This document shows positions 8,476 to 17,936 of a stretch of DNA of 64,000 nt, in pieces. The stretch lies in the NCBI RefSeq assembly GCF_029674545.1, contig NZ_CP121354.1, positions 806,001-870,000 on the forward strand. The letters run 5' to 3'. Position 1 is the first letter of the stretch. Every line of letters starts with the position of its first letter. The DNA is from Mesorhizobium sp. WSM4904 (GTDB lineage Bacteria > Pseudomonadota > Alphaproteobacteria > Rhizobiales > Rhizobiaceae). The notes beneath the pieces are model-generated. The model worked only from the letters and a program-made list of their open reading frames with translations, ran no database searches and had not been told where the DNA came from. A program made the position numbers and the translations under genes.

Positions 8476-9093
8476 CTATTGACGAGCGGCGATGGCCGCG
8501 GCCGCACCCATCATGAAGCCGGCGGCGGTGCGGTTCAGCGCCCTGAGCGCGCGCGGCGACTTCAGGAACCAGCGCGCCTTCGCGGCCAGCGCCAGATAAG
8601 GCACCAGCACCACGAACAGCACGAGAACGGTGAGCGTGACGAGGATGCCGTAGTCGGCCAGCGTGATGGTCTTCAGGTCGACGATGGTCGGCGTGATGGC
8701 GAGATAGAAGATCATCGTCTTCGGATTGCCGAGCGTCACCGTCAGCCCGGCAAGGAAGCTTGCCACGAAGCCGCCCTTGCCCTTGCGCGCCTCGACGGTC
8801 TCGGGCGAGATGCCGCTGGTCCAGAAGCGCCAGGCGAGGAAAGCGAGATAGGCGACACCCGCCCATTTGATGGCGAGGAAGACCATACCGAAGGTCTGCG
8901 CGACGAAGGCGAGGCCGAGCACGACGGCGGTGAGATAGGTGATGTCGCCGAGCATCAGGCCGAACGACATCGCCAGCGAGGAGCGGAAGCCGGAGCCGAG
9001 CGCGCGGGCGACAAGCGCGGTGACGCCGGGGCCTGGAATGGCGGCGGCGACGCCGAGGGCGGCGCTGTAAGCGAGGAATCCGGTGAGTGTCAT
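8476..9093 (-). CDS. LysE/RhtB-family amino acid exporter
   Basis: A 205-residue inner-membrane protein with about six hydrophobic segments and the family N-terminal signature AAIPGPGVTALVARALG (residues 17-33). A second conserved point is TVTLGNPKTMIFYLA around residue 118. The family exports amino acids such as lysine, threonine or homoserine; the substrate here is unknown. The ATG at 9093 (MTLTGFLAYS) is chosen because upstream sequence in the same frame runs into a palindromic repeat. It stands alone between family A repeats; its stop codon almost touches copy 2. Confidence 0.9.
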   Translation of the reverse strand: MTLTGFLAYSAALGVAAAIPGPGVTALVARALGSGFRSSLAMSFGLMLGDITYLTAVVLGLAFVAQTFGMVFLAIKWAGVAYLAFLAWRFWTSGISPETVEARKGKGGFVASFLAGLTVTLGNPKTMIFYLAITPTIVDLKTITLADYGILVTLTVLVLFVVLVPYLALAAKARWFLKSPRALRALNRTAAGFMMGAAAAIAARQ

Positions 9094-9288
9094 GGTTGCA
9101 GGCCTTCGGGGTGTGGCTCCAAGGGACCGGTGTGGAACGCGGCTTTTATCATGATGCCCGGTCGCGCGTAATTCCCTTGCGGCGGGTTTCGTTGTGCCAG
9201 CTCGGCCGGGAGGTGGTTCCCGGCATAAGCATTTTTGGCCGGTCGCGCCGACGGGGTGCGTTGGAGATTGGCCGAAACGGCCCGGCCT

Positions 9289-9470
9289 CGTCATCCACGG
9301 GCGGAGCAAGGAGCGAAGCGACGCGCGCAGACCCGAGGATCCATTCCGTGACTTCCGAGCGCTGCCGCGGTGCAGAGTTCGGCTCCGCTGCACCCTTCGA
9401 TCAAGGTCACGGAATGGATTCCAGGGTCTACGCGACGCCGCTTCGCGGCTGCTCCGCCCTGGAATGACGA
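9289..9470. repeat. Double-palindrome element, family A copy 3
   Basis: The left stem is ATCCACGGG/CCCGAGGAT (one internal mismatch) and the right stem is ATTCCAGGG/CCCTGGAAT. The right half has the inner hairpin GCCGC-TTC-GCGGC. A module reading GCCAATCTCC lies just outside each end, inverted (about 9260-9280 and 9483-9495). The flanking bases 9094-9250 and 9500-9579 hold no recognisable gene. Confidence 0.9.
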
Positions 9471-9579
9471 GGTTGGGGGAGGCTTCGCCCAATCTCCAGC
9501 GTTTTCGCTGATTTCATGGGAATGGGAAAGCCTTGTCCGTTGACAAGCGGCAGCCTGCTAAAAGCCCTCTGTCGAACAG

Positions 9580-10920
9580 CTAGCCGCCATACGTAATACG
9601 CCAGATGGTGCCGTTGCCGTCCTCGGTGAGAATCAGCGCGCCGTCCTTCGCCACCGCCACGCCCACCGGCCGACCCCAGACCTCGTCATCCGAAATGACG
9701 AAGCCGGTGGCGAAGTCCTCATACTCGCCGGTCGGCTTGCCGTCCTTGAATTTCAGCCGCACCACCTTGTAGCCGCTGCGGACGTTGCGGTTCCACGAGC
9801 CGTGCAGGGCGACGAAGGCGTCGCCCTTGTAGTCGGCCGGGAAGTTGCCGCCTTCGTAGAAGGCGATGTTGAGGGGTGCCGAATGCGCCTGCATCAGCAC
9901 GTCGGGCACCGTGACCTTGCCGGCGAGGTCGGGGCGCGCGCCCTTGTGGCGCGGATCCTCGTTGGAGCCGATATAGTACCAGGGCCAGCCATAGAAGGCG
10001 CCGTCCTTGACGGCCGTTGCGTATTCGAACGGCACGTTGTCGCCGAGCTCGTCGCGCTCGTTGACGACGCACCAGAGCGCGCCCGTCGCCGGCTGTACGG
10101 TCATGCCCGAGCAGTTGCGCAGGCCGGTGGCGACCATCCTGCGGTTCTGGCCGTCGGGGTCGAAGGCGAGCACGTCGGCGCGACCCGCCTCCGAGCCCCA
10201 GGCGGCACCGAGCGGTTGCGATCTCGCCCATTCCTCGAGACCGCCTTTCGGCCTGGCGCCCATGTCCTCGCCGACGTTCGAGCCCGAGCCGACCGACAGA
10301 TAGAGCGTCTTGCCGTCGGGCGAGAAGGCGATGTCGCGGGTCCAGTGATGACTGGCCGGAATCTTCTCGACGATGGTTTCCGGCTCGCCGGAAGCCTCGA
10401 GGTCGCCGTCGCGATAGGCAAAGCGAACCACGCTGTCGCTGTTGGCGACATAGATCCATTGCGGTTTGTCGCCCGGCGGGTAGAAGGCGATGCCGTAGGG
10501 CTGGCTGAGGCCTTCGGCGAAGATGGATTTTTCCGCCGGTTTCGCGCTGCCCGCAGCCAGGCGGTAGACGCGGATCCGGTTGGCTTCGCTGTCGGCGACG
10601 AAGAGGTCGCCGTTCGGCGCGACGCGCACGACACGCGGATTGTCTATGCCGGAGGCAACCAGTTCCGCGGAAAAGCCGGGCGGCACTATCGGCATCGCGC
10701 CTTCGGGGCGGTCGCCCAGGCCGGGGGCATTCGATGCCAACCTGCCGATGCGGGGAGACGGCAGGTCGCGCGGCCTGATCAGGCGGCGCATGCCGGGCCG
10801 GTCGGCTTTCCAGTCGCCGAAAGCCTTTTCGCCTGTGAGCAACGGTCGGTCGGCCTGCTGCGCGAAGGCTCCGGAAGCCAGGAGCCAGACAATGCCTGCA
10901 AGGCCGGCGATCCGTATCAT
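9580..10920 (-). CDS. PQQ-dependent sugar dehydrogenase (glucose/sorbosone dehydrogenase family), exported
   Basis: A 446-residue periplasmic beta-propeller protein of the glucose/sorbosone dehydrogenase family. Signal peptide [20 protein letters not shown]. Propeller blades appear as repeated segments such as [36 protein letters not shown] and [18 protein letters not shown]. Such enzymes oxidise aldoses or sorbosone using PQQ and pass electrons to the respiratory chain; substrate and PQQ binding are inferred. The ATG at 10920 is chosen for its clean signal peptide; a longer frame begins inside a repeat. It has no operon partner. PQQ biosynthesis genes are not in the window. Confidence 0.88.
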   Translation of the reverse strand: MIRIAGLAGIVWLLASGAFAQQADRPLLTGEKAFGDWKADRPGMRRLIRPRDLPSPRIGRLASNAPGLGDRPEGAMPIVPPGFSAELVASGIDNPRVVRVAPNGDLFVADSEANRIRVYRLAAGSAKPAEKSIFAEGLSQPYGIAFYPPGDKPQWIYVANSDSVVRFAYRDGDLEASGEPETIVEKIPASHHWTRDIAFSPDGKTLYLSVGSGSNVGEDMGARPKGGLEEWARSQPLGAAWGSEAGRADVLAFDPDGQNRRMVATGLRNCSGMTVQPATGALWCVVNERDELGDNVPFEYATAVKDGAFYGWPWYYIGSNEDPRHKGARPDLAGKVTVPDVLMQAHSAPLNIAFYEGGNFPADYKGDAFVALHGSWNRNVRSGYKVVRLKFKDGKPTGEYEDFATGFVISDDEVWGRPVGVAVAKDGALILTEDGNGTIWRITYGG

Positions 10921-10976
10921 GCTGCTCTCCATGGTTTGCGCCGCCGTGTCGCAATCGGCTGAGGCCGCCTCGACGT

Positions 10977-11160
10977 CGTCATTCCAGGGCGAAGCAGGAG
11001 CGAAGCTCCGTCGCGGAGACCCTGGAATCCATTCCGTGACCTTAATCGTAGAGCGCTGCGGAGCAGAATTCTGCACCGTCGCAACACCTCCAAGTCACGG
11101 CATGGATCCTGGGGTTTGCGCTGCGTCGCTTCGCTCCTTGCTCCGCCCCAGGATGACGAA
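10977..11160. repeat. Double-palindrome element, family A copy 4
   Basis: The left stem is ATTCCAGGG/CCCTGGAAT with inner stem GGAGC-GAA-GCTCC, and the right stem is ATCCTGGGG/CCCCAGGAT. The junction pairing is imperfect: CCATTCCGTGAC against GTCACGGCATGG. It is followed at about 11175 by AGCCAATCTCCAAGG. The remaining gap to 11304 shows no gene. Confidence 0.9.
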
Positions 11161-11304
11161 GCTAAAGGCGCCTCAGCCAATCTCCAAGGCAACCTGACAA
11201 CGCAAGCACCAGCCGACCGATCAAATTTCCGTGCCAGGAAACTAGGATCGACAGGCGTTCCGAAAAGAGGGGTGGCCCGATTTCTTGGCGGTTCCGGGGC
11301 CCGG

Positions 11305-11508
11305 TCAGCTCTCTTCGACGTCAAGGTCCTCGTCGAGCCGCTTTTCCAGCGCGACCAGATCGGCCGGCAGCGGCAGGCCCATGGCGCGCATTTCCCTGAG
11401 CTTCTCGCGCAGCTGTTCCTGCACCTCGTGCTCGTCCTGCGGCTGGTTCACCATTTCCTCGAGCAGCAGGCTGATCTGGGCCTTGAACGATTCCAGCGCC
11501 ATTTCCAC
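11305..11508 (-). CDS. Small acidic coiled-coil protein after hrcA, unknown
   Basis: A 67-residue protein rich in Glu, Leu and Gln (segments ISLLLEEMVNQPQDEHEVQE and QLREKLREMRAMGLP). It is predicted to be almost entirely helical, probably a short coiled coil. It begins MEMALESF, so translation may start at either Met. It lies 24 bases downstream of hrcA on the same strand and is likely cotranscribed. In many rhizobia the next gene after hrcA is grpE; here this small gene takes that position. I do not recognise a named family. It looks real from its codon pattern and its spacing to hrcA. Confidence 0.7.
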   Translation of the reverse strand: MEMALESFKAQISLLLEEMVNQPQDEHEVQEQLREKLREMRAMGLPLPADLVALEKRLDEDLDVEES

Positions 11509-11532
11509 CCTCCTTGCGGCGATCCCGCTCGC

Positions 11533-12639
11533 CTACCTCAGCATGCGCGAAATCAATTGGGCAGTGTAGTCGACCATAGGCACGATGCGGGCGTAGTTGA
11601 GCCGGGTCGGGCCGATGACGCCGAGCGCGCCGACGACGCGTGCGTCCTTGTCGCGATAGGGCGCGACCACGAGCGACGAGCCGGACAGCGAAAACAGCTT
11701 GTTCTCCGAGCCGATGAAGATGCGCACGCCCGGACCTTCCTCGGCAAGGTCGAGGAGCTGCAGCAGGCCGTCCTGCGTTTCCAAATCCTCGAACAGATGG
11801 CGCAGCAATTCGAGGTCGGCCTGGGCGGTGACGTTCTCCAGAAGATTGGCGCGGCCGCGCACGATGAGGCGCGCCGGCAGGCCGCTTTCGGCGCCGGCCC
11901 AGACCGCGAGGCCCTTCTCGACCAGGTCCTGCGACAGCGTGTCGAGGGCCGCCCTCGTCTCGTCCTTGATGCGGGCGATCTCGACGCGCGCCTCGGCCAG
12001 CGTGCGGCCGCGAATATGGGCGTTGAGGAAGTTCGAGGCCTCGTGCAGCTGCGAGACGGTGATGCCGGCGGGCAGGTCGACGACGCGGTTCTCGACGTCG
12101 CCGCTCTGCGACACCATGACGGCAAGCGCCTTGGTGGGTTCGAGCTGGATGAACTCGATGTGCTTGAGCGCCACCTCGTTCTTGGCGGCGAGCACCAGGC
12201 CGGCGCCGCGCGACATGCCCGACAGCATCTGGCTGGCCTCGGTCAGCATATGCTCCAGCGTCGCGCCCGAGCCCGAGGCACGCACCTGCGCCTCGATGAC
12301 GCGGCGCTCCTCGTCGGACAGATCGCCGAGCTCCATGAAGGCGTCGACGAAGAAACGCAGGCCGGTCTGGGTCGGCAGCCGGCCGGCCGAGACGTGCGGA
12401 GCGTAGATAAGACCGAGATGCTCGAGGTCGCTCATCACGTTGCGGATGGTGGCCGGCGACAGCGACGAGGGCAGGATGCGCGACAGGCTGCGCGAGCCGA
12501 CGGGCTCACCGTCGCGCAGATAGGAATCGACAATCCGCCTGAAGATGTCGCGCGAACGCATGTCGAGCGATTGAAGTACGGGCGATTGAAGCACCGGCGA
12601 CTGCGACGCGGGATCGACTGCCTTGTTCATTCCAGTCAA
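11533..12639 (-). CDS. hrcA: Heat-inducible transcription repressor HrcA
   Basis: A 368-residue HrcA repressor, which binds CIRCE operators of groEL/dnaK-type operons and needs GroEL to fold. The N-terminal winged helix is visible around residues 28-95 ([20 protein letters not shown], then [20 protein letters not shown] and [15 protein letters not shown]). The GAF-like domain and dimerisation insert follow. It starts MTGMNKAV at 12639, with the fourth residue as an alternative start. It is divergent from rph, the usual alphaproteobacterial arrangement. I found no CIRCE inverted repeat in the hrcA-rph gap, so autoregulation is not indicated here. Confidence 0.96.
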   Translation of the reverse strand: MTGMNKAVDPASQSPVLQSPVLQSLDMRSRDIFRRIVDSYLRDGEPVGSRSLSRILPSSLSPATIRNVMSDLEHLGLIYAPHVSAGRLPTQTGLRFFVDAFMELGDLSDEERRVIEAQVRASGSGATLEHMLTEASQMLSGMSRGAGLVLAAKNEVALKHIEFIQLEPTKALAVMVSQSGDVENRVVDLPAGITVSQLHEASNFLNAHIRGRTLAEARVEIARIKDETRAALDTLSQDLVEKGLAVWAGAESGLPARLIVRGRANLLENVTAQADLELLRHLFEDLETQDGLLQLLDLAEEGPGVRIFIGSENKLFSLSGSSLVVAPYRDKDARVVGALGVIGPTRLNYARIVPMVDYTAQLISRMLR

Positions 12640-12779
12640 AACCTCCTGTTAGAAGATATAGACTCCCGCCCCAATGGCAACCCGGCCCCCGTTTTCCTTT
12701 GCGCCCCCTTTTCCTTTGCGCGTAAGGCCGCATGCGTCTACAAGCCGCCGACGAATCCAAAAGAGCAGAAAGAGCCTCT

Positions 12780-13496
12780 ATGCGCCCCTCCAAACGCCAA
12801 GCCGATGAAATGCGCGCCATCTCCTTCGAGCGCGGCGTCTCCAAGCATGCCGAAGGCTCGTGCCTGGTGAAGTTCGGCGACACGCATGTGCTGTGCACGG
12901 CGAGCCTTGAGGAAAAAGTGCCCGCCTGGATGCGCAATTCCGGCAGGGGCTGGGTGACGGCCGAATACGGCATGCTGCCGCGTTCGACCGGCGAGCGAAT
13001 GCGGCGCGAGGCCTCCGCCGGCAAGCAGGGCGGCCGCACGCTGGAAATCCAGCGACTGATCGGCCGGAGCCTGCGGGCGGTGGTCGACCTGCAGGCGCTG
13101 GGCGAACAGCAGATCACCGTCGACTGCGACGTCATCCAGGCCGACGGCGGCACCCGCACGGCCTCGATCACCGGCGGCTGGGTAGCGCTCTACGATTGCC
13201 TGCGCTGGATGGAGGCGCGCCAGATGGTGAGCGTCTCCAAGGTTTTGAAGGACCATGTCGCCGCGATCTCCTGCGGCATCCATGACGGCCAGCCGGTCAT
13301 CGATCTCGACTATCTCGAGGATTCCTCGGCCGGCACCGACGCCAATTTCGTCATGACCGGCAAGGGCGGCATCGTCGAGATCCAGGGCACCGCCGAAGGC
13401 GAGCCCTTCTCCGAGGAGCAGTTTGCCGCGCTGATGGCGCTGGCGAAGAAGGGTATTTCGCGGCTGGTGAGTTTGCAGCAGATGGCGGTGGCGTAG
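12780..13496 (+). CDS. rph: Ribonuclease PH
   Basis: A 238-residue 3'-5' phosphorolytic exoribonuclease that trims tRNA 3' ends. Full length for the family, beginning [12 protein letters not shown]. Conserved blocks: [16 protein letters not shown], the substrate-binding [14 protein letters not shown] (about residue 60), [10 protein letters not shown] (about residue 97) and [18 protein letters not shown]. The ATG at 12780 is chosen over an upstream in-frame Met because it gives the standard N-terminus. It is divergent from hrcA and followed by a family B repeat, then a VOC gene, rdgB and hemW on the same strand. Confidence 0.97.
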   Translation: MRPSKRQADEMRAISFERGVSKHAEGSCLVKFGDTHVLCTASLEEKVPAWMRNSGRGWVTAEYGMLPRSTGERMRREASAGKQGGRTLEIQRLIGRSLRAVVDLQALGEQQITVDCDVIQADGGTRTASITGGWVALYDCLRWMEARQMVSVSKVLKDHVAAISCGIHDGQPVIDLDYLEDSSAGTDANFVMTGKGGIVEIQGTAEGEPFSEEQFAALMALAKKGISRLVSLQQMAVA

Positions 13497-13537
13497 GGCG
13501 CCGCAGAGAAGAACGAATGAGGTTGGCGATCCTTCAC

Positions 13538-13694
13538 ACCCCCCTCTGGCCTGCCGGCCATCTCCCCCGCAAGGGGGGAGATTGGCTGTCGCGACGACTT
13601 TCGCCAATCGCCAATGTTGCAGGAGAGGTGCCGGCGCAGCCGCAGCTAATCTCCCCCCTTGAGGGGGAGATGCCCGGCAGGGCAGAGAGGGGGG
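13538..13694. repeat. RIME-like palindromic element, family B copy 2
   Basis: The left nested hairpin is TGGCC-TGCC-GGCCA and the right half carries the TGCCC/GGGCA version. The central module reads CTTTCGCCAATCGCCAAT. It lies between rph and the VOC gene, and its right end (AGAGAGGGGGGC) appears to supply the ribosome site for the GTG start of that gene. Confidence 0.88.
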
Positions 13695-13698
13695 CCTC

Positions 13699-14109
13699 GT
13701 GATACCCTCGGCAATCCTCGAAGCCGCCCTCTACGTCAAGGATTTAGACGCCGCCGAAGCCTTCTATCGCGACATCATCGGCCTCGAGCCGGTGGGCAAG
13801 GTCGAGGGCCGCCATGCCTTCTTCCGTTGCGGCAACGGCGTGCTGCTCCTCTTCAACGCCGAGGCGACGAAAATTCCGCCGGCGCCCGATGCCAGGCTGA
13901 AGGTGCCGCCGCACGGCACGGTCGGCGAGGGCCATCTCTGTTTCGCCGCGAGCGCCGACGAGATCACCGAATGGCGCAAGCATCTGGCGGCGAAGAACAT
14001 CGCCATCGAAAGCGATTTCGAATGGCCGCAGGGCGGACACTCGATCTATATCCGCGACCCTTCGGGCAATTCGATCGAGTTCGCCGAGCCAAGGATCTGG
14101 GGCCTGTGA
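13699..14109 (+). CDS. VOC-family (glyoxalase/bleomycin-resistance fold) protein
   Basis: A 136-residue vicinal-oxygen-chelate protein with two beta-alpha-beta modules. The first holds [20 protein letters not shown] (residues 10-29) and the second [15 protein letters not shown] and [16 protein letters not shown] at the C-terminus. The last carries the conserved metal-ligand Glu. The start is a GTG at 13699, directly after the family B palindrome. The stop overlaps the rdgB start (TGATG), so the two are translationally coupled. Substrate unknown; it could be a dioxygenase, glyoxalase or binding protein. Confidence 0.88.
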   Translation: MIPSAILEAALYVKDLDAAEAFYRDIIGLEPVGKVEGRHAFFRCGNGVLLLFNAEATKIPPAPDARLKVPPHGTVGEGHLCFAASADEITEWRKHLAAKNIAIESDFEWPQGGHSIYIRDPSGNSIEFAEPRIWGL

Positions 14110-14786
14110 TGCATTCATTGAACGGACAAAAGATCGTCGTCGCCAGCCACAACGAAGGCAAGCTGCGCGAATTCGCCGACCTGATGGCGCCGTTCGGCTT
14201 CGAGGCGAAATCGGCCAAGGAATACGGCCTGCCGGAACCGGACGAGACCGGCACCACCTTCGAGGAGAACGCCTATATCAAGGCATACGCCGCGGCCAAG
14301 GCCACCGGCCTGCCGGCGCTGTCGGACGATTCCGGGCTCTGCGTCGACGCGCTCGACGGCGCGCCCGGCGTCTACACCGCCAACTGGGCCGAGACTGCCG
14401 ACGGCAGCAGGGATTTCGGCATGGCCATGCGCAAGACCGAAACGGCTTTGCAGGAAGCCGGCGCGACCGAGCCGGCGCAGCGCACCGGCCGCTTCGTCGC
14501 CGTCATCTGCCTCGCCTTCCCGGACGGCGATGCCGAATATTACCGCGGCGAGGCCGAAGGCACGCTGGTGTGGCCGCCGCGCGGCACGCTCGGCTTCGGC
14601 TATGATCCGGTGTTCCTGCCCAACGGCTTCGACAAGACGTTCGGCGAGATGAGCGCCGAGCAAAAGCATGGCTGGAAGCCGGGCCAGGCGACGGCGCTGT
14701 CGCATCGCGCCCGCGCCTTCCAGAAATTCGCGCAAGCTCGCTTGGATTTGGCGCGCTTGGATTTGGCAAGGCAAGGTTCGGAATGA
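14109..14786 (+). CDS. rdgB: RdgB/HAM1 non-canonical purine NTP pyrophosphatase
   Basis: A 225-residue ITP/XTP pyrophosphatase that removes deaminated purine nucleotides from the pool. Characteristic blocks: [14 protein letters not shown] (residues 8-21), [31 protein letters not shown] (about residues 73-91), [13 protein letters not shown] and the C-terminal SHRARAF. The ATG at 14109 overlaps the VOC stop, and the end overlaps the hemW ATG (ATGA), giving a tightly coupled cluster. The C-terminus carries a slightly repetitive tail ([14 protein letters not shown]) from a short tandem duplication in the DNA near 14745-14770. Confidence 0.96.
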   Translation: MHSLNGQKIVVASHNEGKLREFADLMAPFGFEAKSAKEYGLPEPDETGTTFEENAYIKAYAAAKATGLPALSDDSGLCVDALDGAPGVYTANWAETADGSRDFGMAMRKTETALQEAGATEPAQRTGRFVAVICLAFPDGDAEYYRGEAEGTLVWPPRGTLGFGYDPVFLPNGFDKTFGEMSAEQKHGWKPGQATALSHRARAFQKFAQARLDLARLDLARQGSE

Positions 14787-15961
14787 TCGGGACCGGCCAG
14801 AGCATGCCGCTCGACCGCAGCCCCGGCTTCGGGGTCTATATCCATTGGCCGTTTTGCGCGGCCAAGTGCCCTTACTGCGATTTCAACAGCCATGTCCGCC
14901 ACCAGCCGGTCGACCAGGAGCGGTTTGCCCGCGCCTTCGAGACGGAGTTGGCGACGATGCGCGACCGCACCGGCGCGCGCGAGGTGACCAGCATCTTTCT
15001 CGGCGGTGGCACGCCGTCGCTGATGCAGCCGGAAACCGTCGCGGCGGTGCTGGAGGCGGTGGCGAAGAACTGGACGGTGCCCGCCGGCATCGAGGTGACG
15101 CTGGAGGCCAACCCTTCCTCGGTCGAGGCCGAGCGTTTCCGCGGCTATCGCGCGGCCGGAGTCAACCGCGTGTCGCTCGGCGTGCAGGCGCTGAACGACA
15201 AGGACCTGCGCTTCCTCGGCCGACTGCACAATGTCGAGGAGGCGCTGCACGCGATCGGACTCGCCCGGGAAATCTTTCCGCGGCTTTCCTTCGATTTGAT
15301 CTACGCACGGCCGGGCCAGACGCCGGAGGCTTGGGCTTCGGAGCTCGAAGAAGCGATCGGGCACGCCGCCGACCACCTGTCGCTCTACCAGCTCACCATC
15401 GAGGAAGGCACGCCCTTCCATGCGCTGCATGCGGCACGCAAGTTCGTCCTGCCCGACAACGACCATGCCGCCGACCTTTATGCGCTGACGCAGGAAGTAA
15501 CCGCAGCGCGTGGGCTGCCGGCCTATGAGATCTCCAACCACGCGCGACCGGGAGCGGAAAGCCGGCACAACCTGACCTACTGGCGCTACGGCGAATATGT
15601 CGGCGTCGGGCCGGGCGCGCATGGCCGCTTCGTCGAGAACGGCCGCCGCACGGTGACGGTCGCGGAAAAAATGCCGGAGACCTGGCTCAACCTGGTCGAG
15701 GCCAGGGGCCACGGCGTCACCGATGGTGAAGTTCTCACCCGCGCGGAAGAGGCCGACGAATTCCTGCTGATGGGATTGCGGCTTGCCGAAGGCATCGATC
15801 TTCAGCGCTACGAAACGCTCTCGGGGCGCGGCCTGTCGAGCGACAGGTTGTCGGTGTTGCAGGCAGAGGGTCTGGTGGCGCCGGTCGGCAACGCGCGCCT
15901 CCGCGCCACGACCGCCGGCATGATCGTGCTCGATGCGGTGGTGGCGGATTTGGCGCGGTAG
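14783..15961 (+). CDS. hemW: HemW, radical SAM heme chaperone
   Basis: A 392-residue radical SAM protein. The cluster motif CAAKCPYC follows YIHWPF near residue 25, and GGGTPSLM lies at about residue 75. Further conserved points are [23 protein letters not shown] and the C-terminal HemN-like domain ([14 protein letters not shown]). It was long annotated as an oxygen-independent coproporphyrinogen oxidase, but this subfamily acts in heme delivery. It follows rdgB with an ATGA overlap, a conserved rhizobial pair. Confidence 0.95.
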   Translation: MIGTGQSMPLDRSPGFGVYIHWPFCAAKCPYCDFNSHVRHQPVDQERFARAFETELATMRDRTGAREVTSIFLGGGTPSLMQPETVAAVLEAVAKNWTVPAGIEVTLEANPSSVEAERFRGYRAAGVNRVSLGVQALNDKDLRFLGRLHNVEEALHAIGLAREIFPRLSFDLIYARPGQTPEAWASELEEAIGHAADHLSLYQLTIEEGTPFHALHAARKFVLPDNDHAADLYALTQEVTAARGLPAYEISNHARPGAESRHNLTYWRYGEYVGVGPGAHGRFVENGRRTVTVAEKMPETWLNLVEARGHGVTDGEVLTRAEEADEFLLMGLRLAEGIDLQRYETLSGRGLSSDRLSVLQAEGLVAPVGNARLRATTAGMIVLDAVVADLAR

Positions 15962-16187
15962 GCTTTTGCTACAGGGACGACACTCGTGGCGTCGGCGGGA
16001 CAGCGCCCCCCTCTGGCCTGCCGGCCATCTCCCCCACAAGGGGGGAGATCAGATGTCATGCCGGCTTTCGCCAATCGCCAACGTCGGAAGGACAAGCGGG
16101 GCCGCGGAGCTGCCAATCTCCCCCTCGTGGGCATAGGCGCTAAGATAGGTGTTGCAGCGCGGAATCGGTTGTGATTCTACGCTGAGG

Positions 16188-17270
16188 ATGACACACGAAT
16201 CACTTGTTGATGACGGCTGGGCCGAGACGATTGCGCTTCTCGGCGGCGAAGAGTTGATCGCAGGAAGTGCGCGCGAGACGAAGGCGTTCCTGCGACCGCG
16301 GGGTATCCGGTCGGCGTGCGATCTGTTGCGCCTGACATTGGCTTACTGCCTTGGCAAGGTGGGCATGCGGGGCGTCGTGGCCTGGGCGGCGGCGAGCGGG
16401 ATTGCCGACATCTCGGACGTGGCCTTGCTCGGCCGGCTGCGCAATGCAGGGCCGTGGCTGCAGCAGTTGATTGGGCATCTTTTGAAGCGCGAGGAAAAAG
16501 GCTTGGCCAAGGGCCGGCTGATCCGCATCCTCGATGCGACGGCGGTTGCCAAGGCCGGTGCGCATGAGAAGAAGAACAATGGCCTTTGGCGCATGCACTG
16601 CGCCTTCGAGCTTGAGCGCGAGCAGTTCGATTTCCTCGAGATCACCGACCAAAGCGAGGCCGAGCTGATCGACCGCGTGCCGGTGGTGGCGGGCGAGATC
16701 CGCATCGGCGACCGCGCCTATCTGCAGGCCGAGCGGATCGCAAGGGTCATGGCGCAAGGCGGCGACGTTGTCGTGCGCGCGTCGTGGAAGAATGCGCGAT
16801 GGCTCGACGCCAACGGCAAGGCGTTCGATCTCATCGGCTACCTGGAGAGCCGCCGCGAGGAAGTCTTCGAAACGCCTGTCCGGTTGGCCCTCAAGAAGGG
16901 CGAGCCTGTGAAGATGCGCCTGATCGCCTTGCGCAAATCCGAGGCAGCGGCACAAGAAGCGCGGCGCAAAATCAACAAGGAAGCCAAGGCCAAGGGCAAC
17001 AAGGTTCGACCCGAGGCGCTGATTGCGGCCGGCTTCGTCATCCTTGTGACCTCGCTTGACCGGCAGGAGTTTCCCGCCGGCACGGTTCTCAAGCTCTATC
17101 GCATGCGCTGGCGCATCGAGCTCGCCTTCAAGCGTCTGAAGAGCCTGATCGGGCTGCGCGCGCCTCCCGCCAAAGACCCAAGGATCGCAAAGCCTTGGAT
17201 TCTTGCCCACTTCCTCATCGCGCTTGTGACCGAACCCCTCTCGCAGGAGTTGGGTGTCTCTCCCCCTTGA
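16188..17270 (+). CDS. IS4-family DDE transposase, C-terminus frameshifted
   Basis: A transposase of about 360 residues in this frame. The first catalytic Asp is in RLIRILDATAVAK (about residue 113), the second in IRIGDRAYLQAERI (about residue 174), and the Glu in the IS4 signature YRMRWRIELAFKRLKSL (about residue 304). The frame ends at 17270 in LGVSPP after a run of five C residues. A -1 shift there continues as SDGRPLLWRATRQIVASL and on to 17446, which would give about 419 residues. The start is uncertain: ATG 16188 is used, but a GTG at 16149 abuts the inverted repeat. Either the gene has lost one base or it uses -1 frameshifting. Confidence 0.88.
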   Translation: MTHESLVDDGWAETIALLGGEELIAGSARETKAFLRPRGIRSACDLLRLTLAYCLGKVGMRGVVAWAAASGIADISDVALLGRLRNAGPWLQQLIGHLLKREEKGLAKGRLIRILDATAVAKAGAHEKKNNGLWRMHCAFELEREQFDFLEITDQSEAELIDRVPVVAGEIRIGDRAYLQAERIARVMAQGGDVVVRASWKNARWLDANGKAFDLIGYLESRREEVFETPVRLALKKGEPVKMRLIALRKSEAAAQEARRKINKEAKAKGNKVRPEALIAAGFVILVTSLDRQEFPAGTVLKLYRMRWRIELAFKRLKSLIGLRAPPAKDPRIAKPWILAHFLIALVTEPLSQELGVSPP

Positions 17271-17446
17271 GCGACGGGCGCCCGCTGCTGTGGCGCGCCA
17301 CCCGCCAGATCGTCGCCTCGCTGATCGCAGCGATCTTTACTCAGCCTCGCTTGGCAAGCTTGCGCCAAAATCTCCATGCCTTGCGGCATCGTTGGCGTGA
17401 GCCACCGCGAAAACGCAAATTTCAAGCCATGCCAAAGCTATCTTAG
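17271..17446 (+). pseudogene. C-terminal continuation of the IS4 transposase in the -1 frame
   Basis: This stretch is open in the -1 frame relative to the main transposase and reads SDGRPLLWRATRQIVASLIA through to KAMPKLS-like basic residues just inside the right inverted repeat. The content resembles the helical C-terminus of IS4 transposases, so it was once, or still is, part of the same protein. It has no start or ribosome site of its own. Confidence 0.6.
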
Positions 17447-17535
17447 CGCATATGCCCTCGTGGGGGAGATGTCCGGCAGGACAGAGGGGGGCGCGAAGGA
17501 ACGCTACATCAGAGGGAGAGCGTCCTACTATCCAA

Positions 17536-17724
17536 TCACGCGTCGTGCTTCTGGCGGTGCTTGCCGCGGGTCTTTTCCGCATGCACCTCGTCTGAACGGA
17601 CCCGTTTCTGGTCGGCCTTGTCGCGGCGGCCGCCTGGCTGGGCGGCGATCGGATGTGGGGGGATGCCCTCGCGGGCGGTTTTGCTTTCAAGTCGGCTGAT
17701 GAAAATGTCGAAGCGATTGGGCAT
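17536..17724 (-). CDS. Possible small basic protein (62 aa), unknown
   Basis: A 62-residue basic, hydrophilic protein beginning MPNRFDIFISRLES and ending in a Lys/Arg/His-rich tail (EKTRGKHRQKHDA). A strong ribosome site, GGGAGGAGG, lies about 12 bases before the ATG. There is no membrane segment or recognised domain. It stands alone between the IS element and rsmI, on the opposite strand. The ribosome site argues for translation; family and function are unknown. Confidence 0.4.
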   Translation of the reverse strand: MPNRFDIFISRLESKTAREGIPPHPIAAQPGGRRDKADQKRVRSDEVHAEKTRGKHRQKHDA

Positions 17725-17875
17725 CGTCCGGTCCTGCCTCCTCCCGGGAATCAGGGATTAAATCGACCGCTGCCGGTTTCGTTCCTCACTGTGGCGAAGG
17801 CATGGCGATTTCCTTACCTCGACTTCACGTTTTGCAACCGCGCGTGAGCCGTGCCAAACAGACTTGTTCTTGCGC

Positions 17876-17919
17876 AATTCCGGACGGAAAACCGCCTTAC
17901 ACTTTTCCTGGAATTGCTT
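17876..17919. repeat. Short palindromic repeat, family D copy 1
   Basis: A roughly 44-base inverted repeat with GCAATTCCGG at one end and CCTGGAATTGC at the other, and ACGGAAAACCG as an inner hairpin. It sits 18 bases upstream of the rsmI start. The same unit recurs at 28.8, 40.8 and 43.9 kb, always in a gap next to a gene end. Confidence 0.85.
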
Positions 17920-17936
17920 GGACGGAGGGGGTGTTT

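Larger units (their letters stand above)
16132..17454 (+). mobile_element. IS4-family insertion sequence (1323 bp)
   Basis: The element is bounded by 17-base terminal inverted repeats, CATAGGCGCTAAGATAG on the left (16132-16148) and CTATCTTAGCGCATATG on the right (17438-17454), with one mismatch. It is flanked by a 10-base direct duplication CCCTCGTGGG (16122-16131 and 17455-17464). It encodes one DDE transposase on the plus strand. The terminal repeats, target-site length and Y-R-E-K motif all agree with IS4-family transposition. It is inserted in the loop of a family B palindrome. The intact ends and clean target duplication suggest a fairly recent insertion. Confidence 0.93.
16006..17491. 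repeat. RIME-like palindromic element, family B copy 3, split by an IS element
   Basis: The left part (16006-16131) contains TGGCC-TGCC-GGCCA, the ATCTCCCCC hairpin and the CTTTCGCCAATCGCCAAC module. The right part (17465-17491) resumes with GGAGATGTCCGGCAGGACAG. Removing the insertion and one copy of the target duplication restores an uninterrupted palindrome, CTCCCCCTCGTGGGGGAG, at the junction. Confidence 0.85.

Noticed and set aside
12640..12779. A CIRCE element for HrcA between hrcA and rph
   Set aside because: I searched for TTAGCACTC-N9-GAGTGCTAA-like arms and found only unrelated TTAGAAGATATAG sequence.
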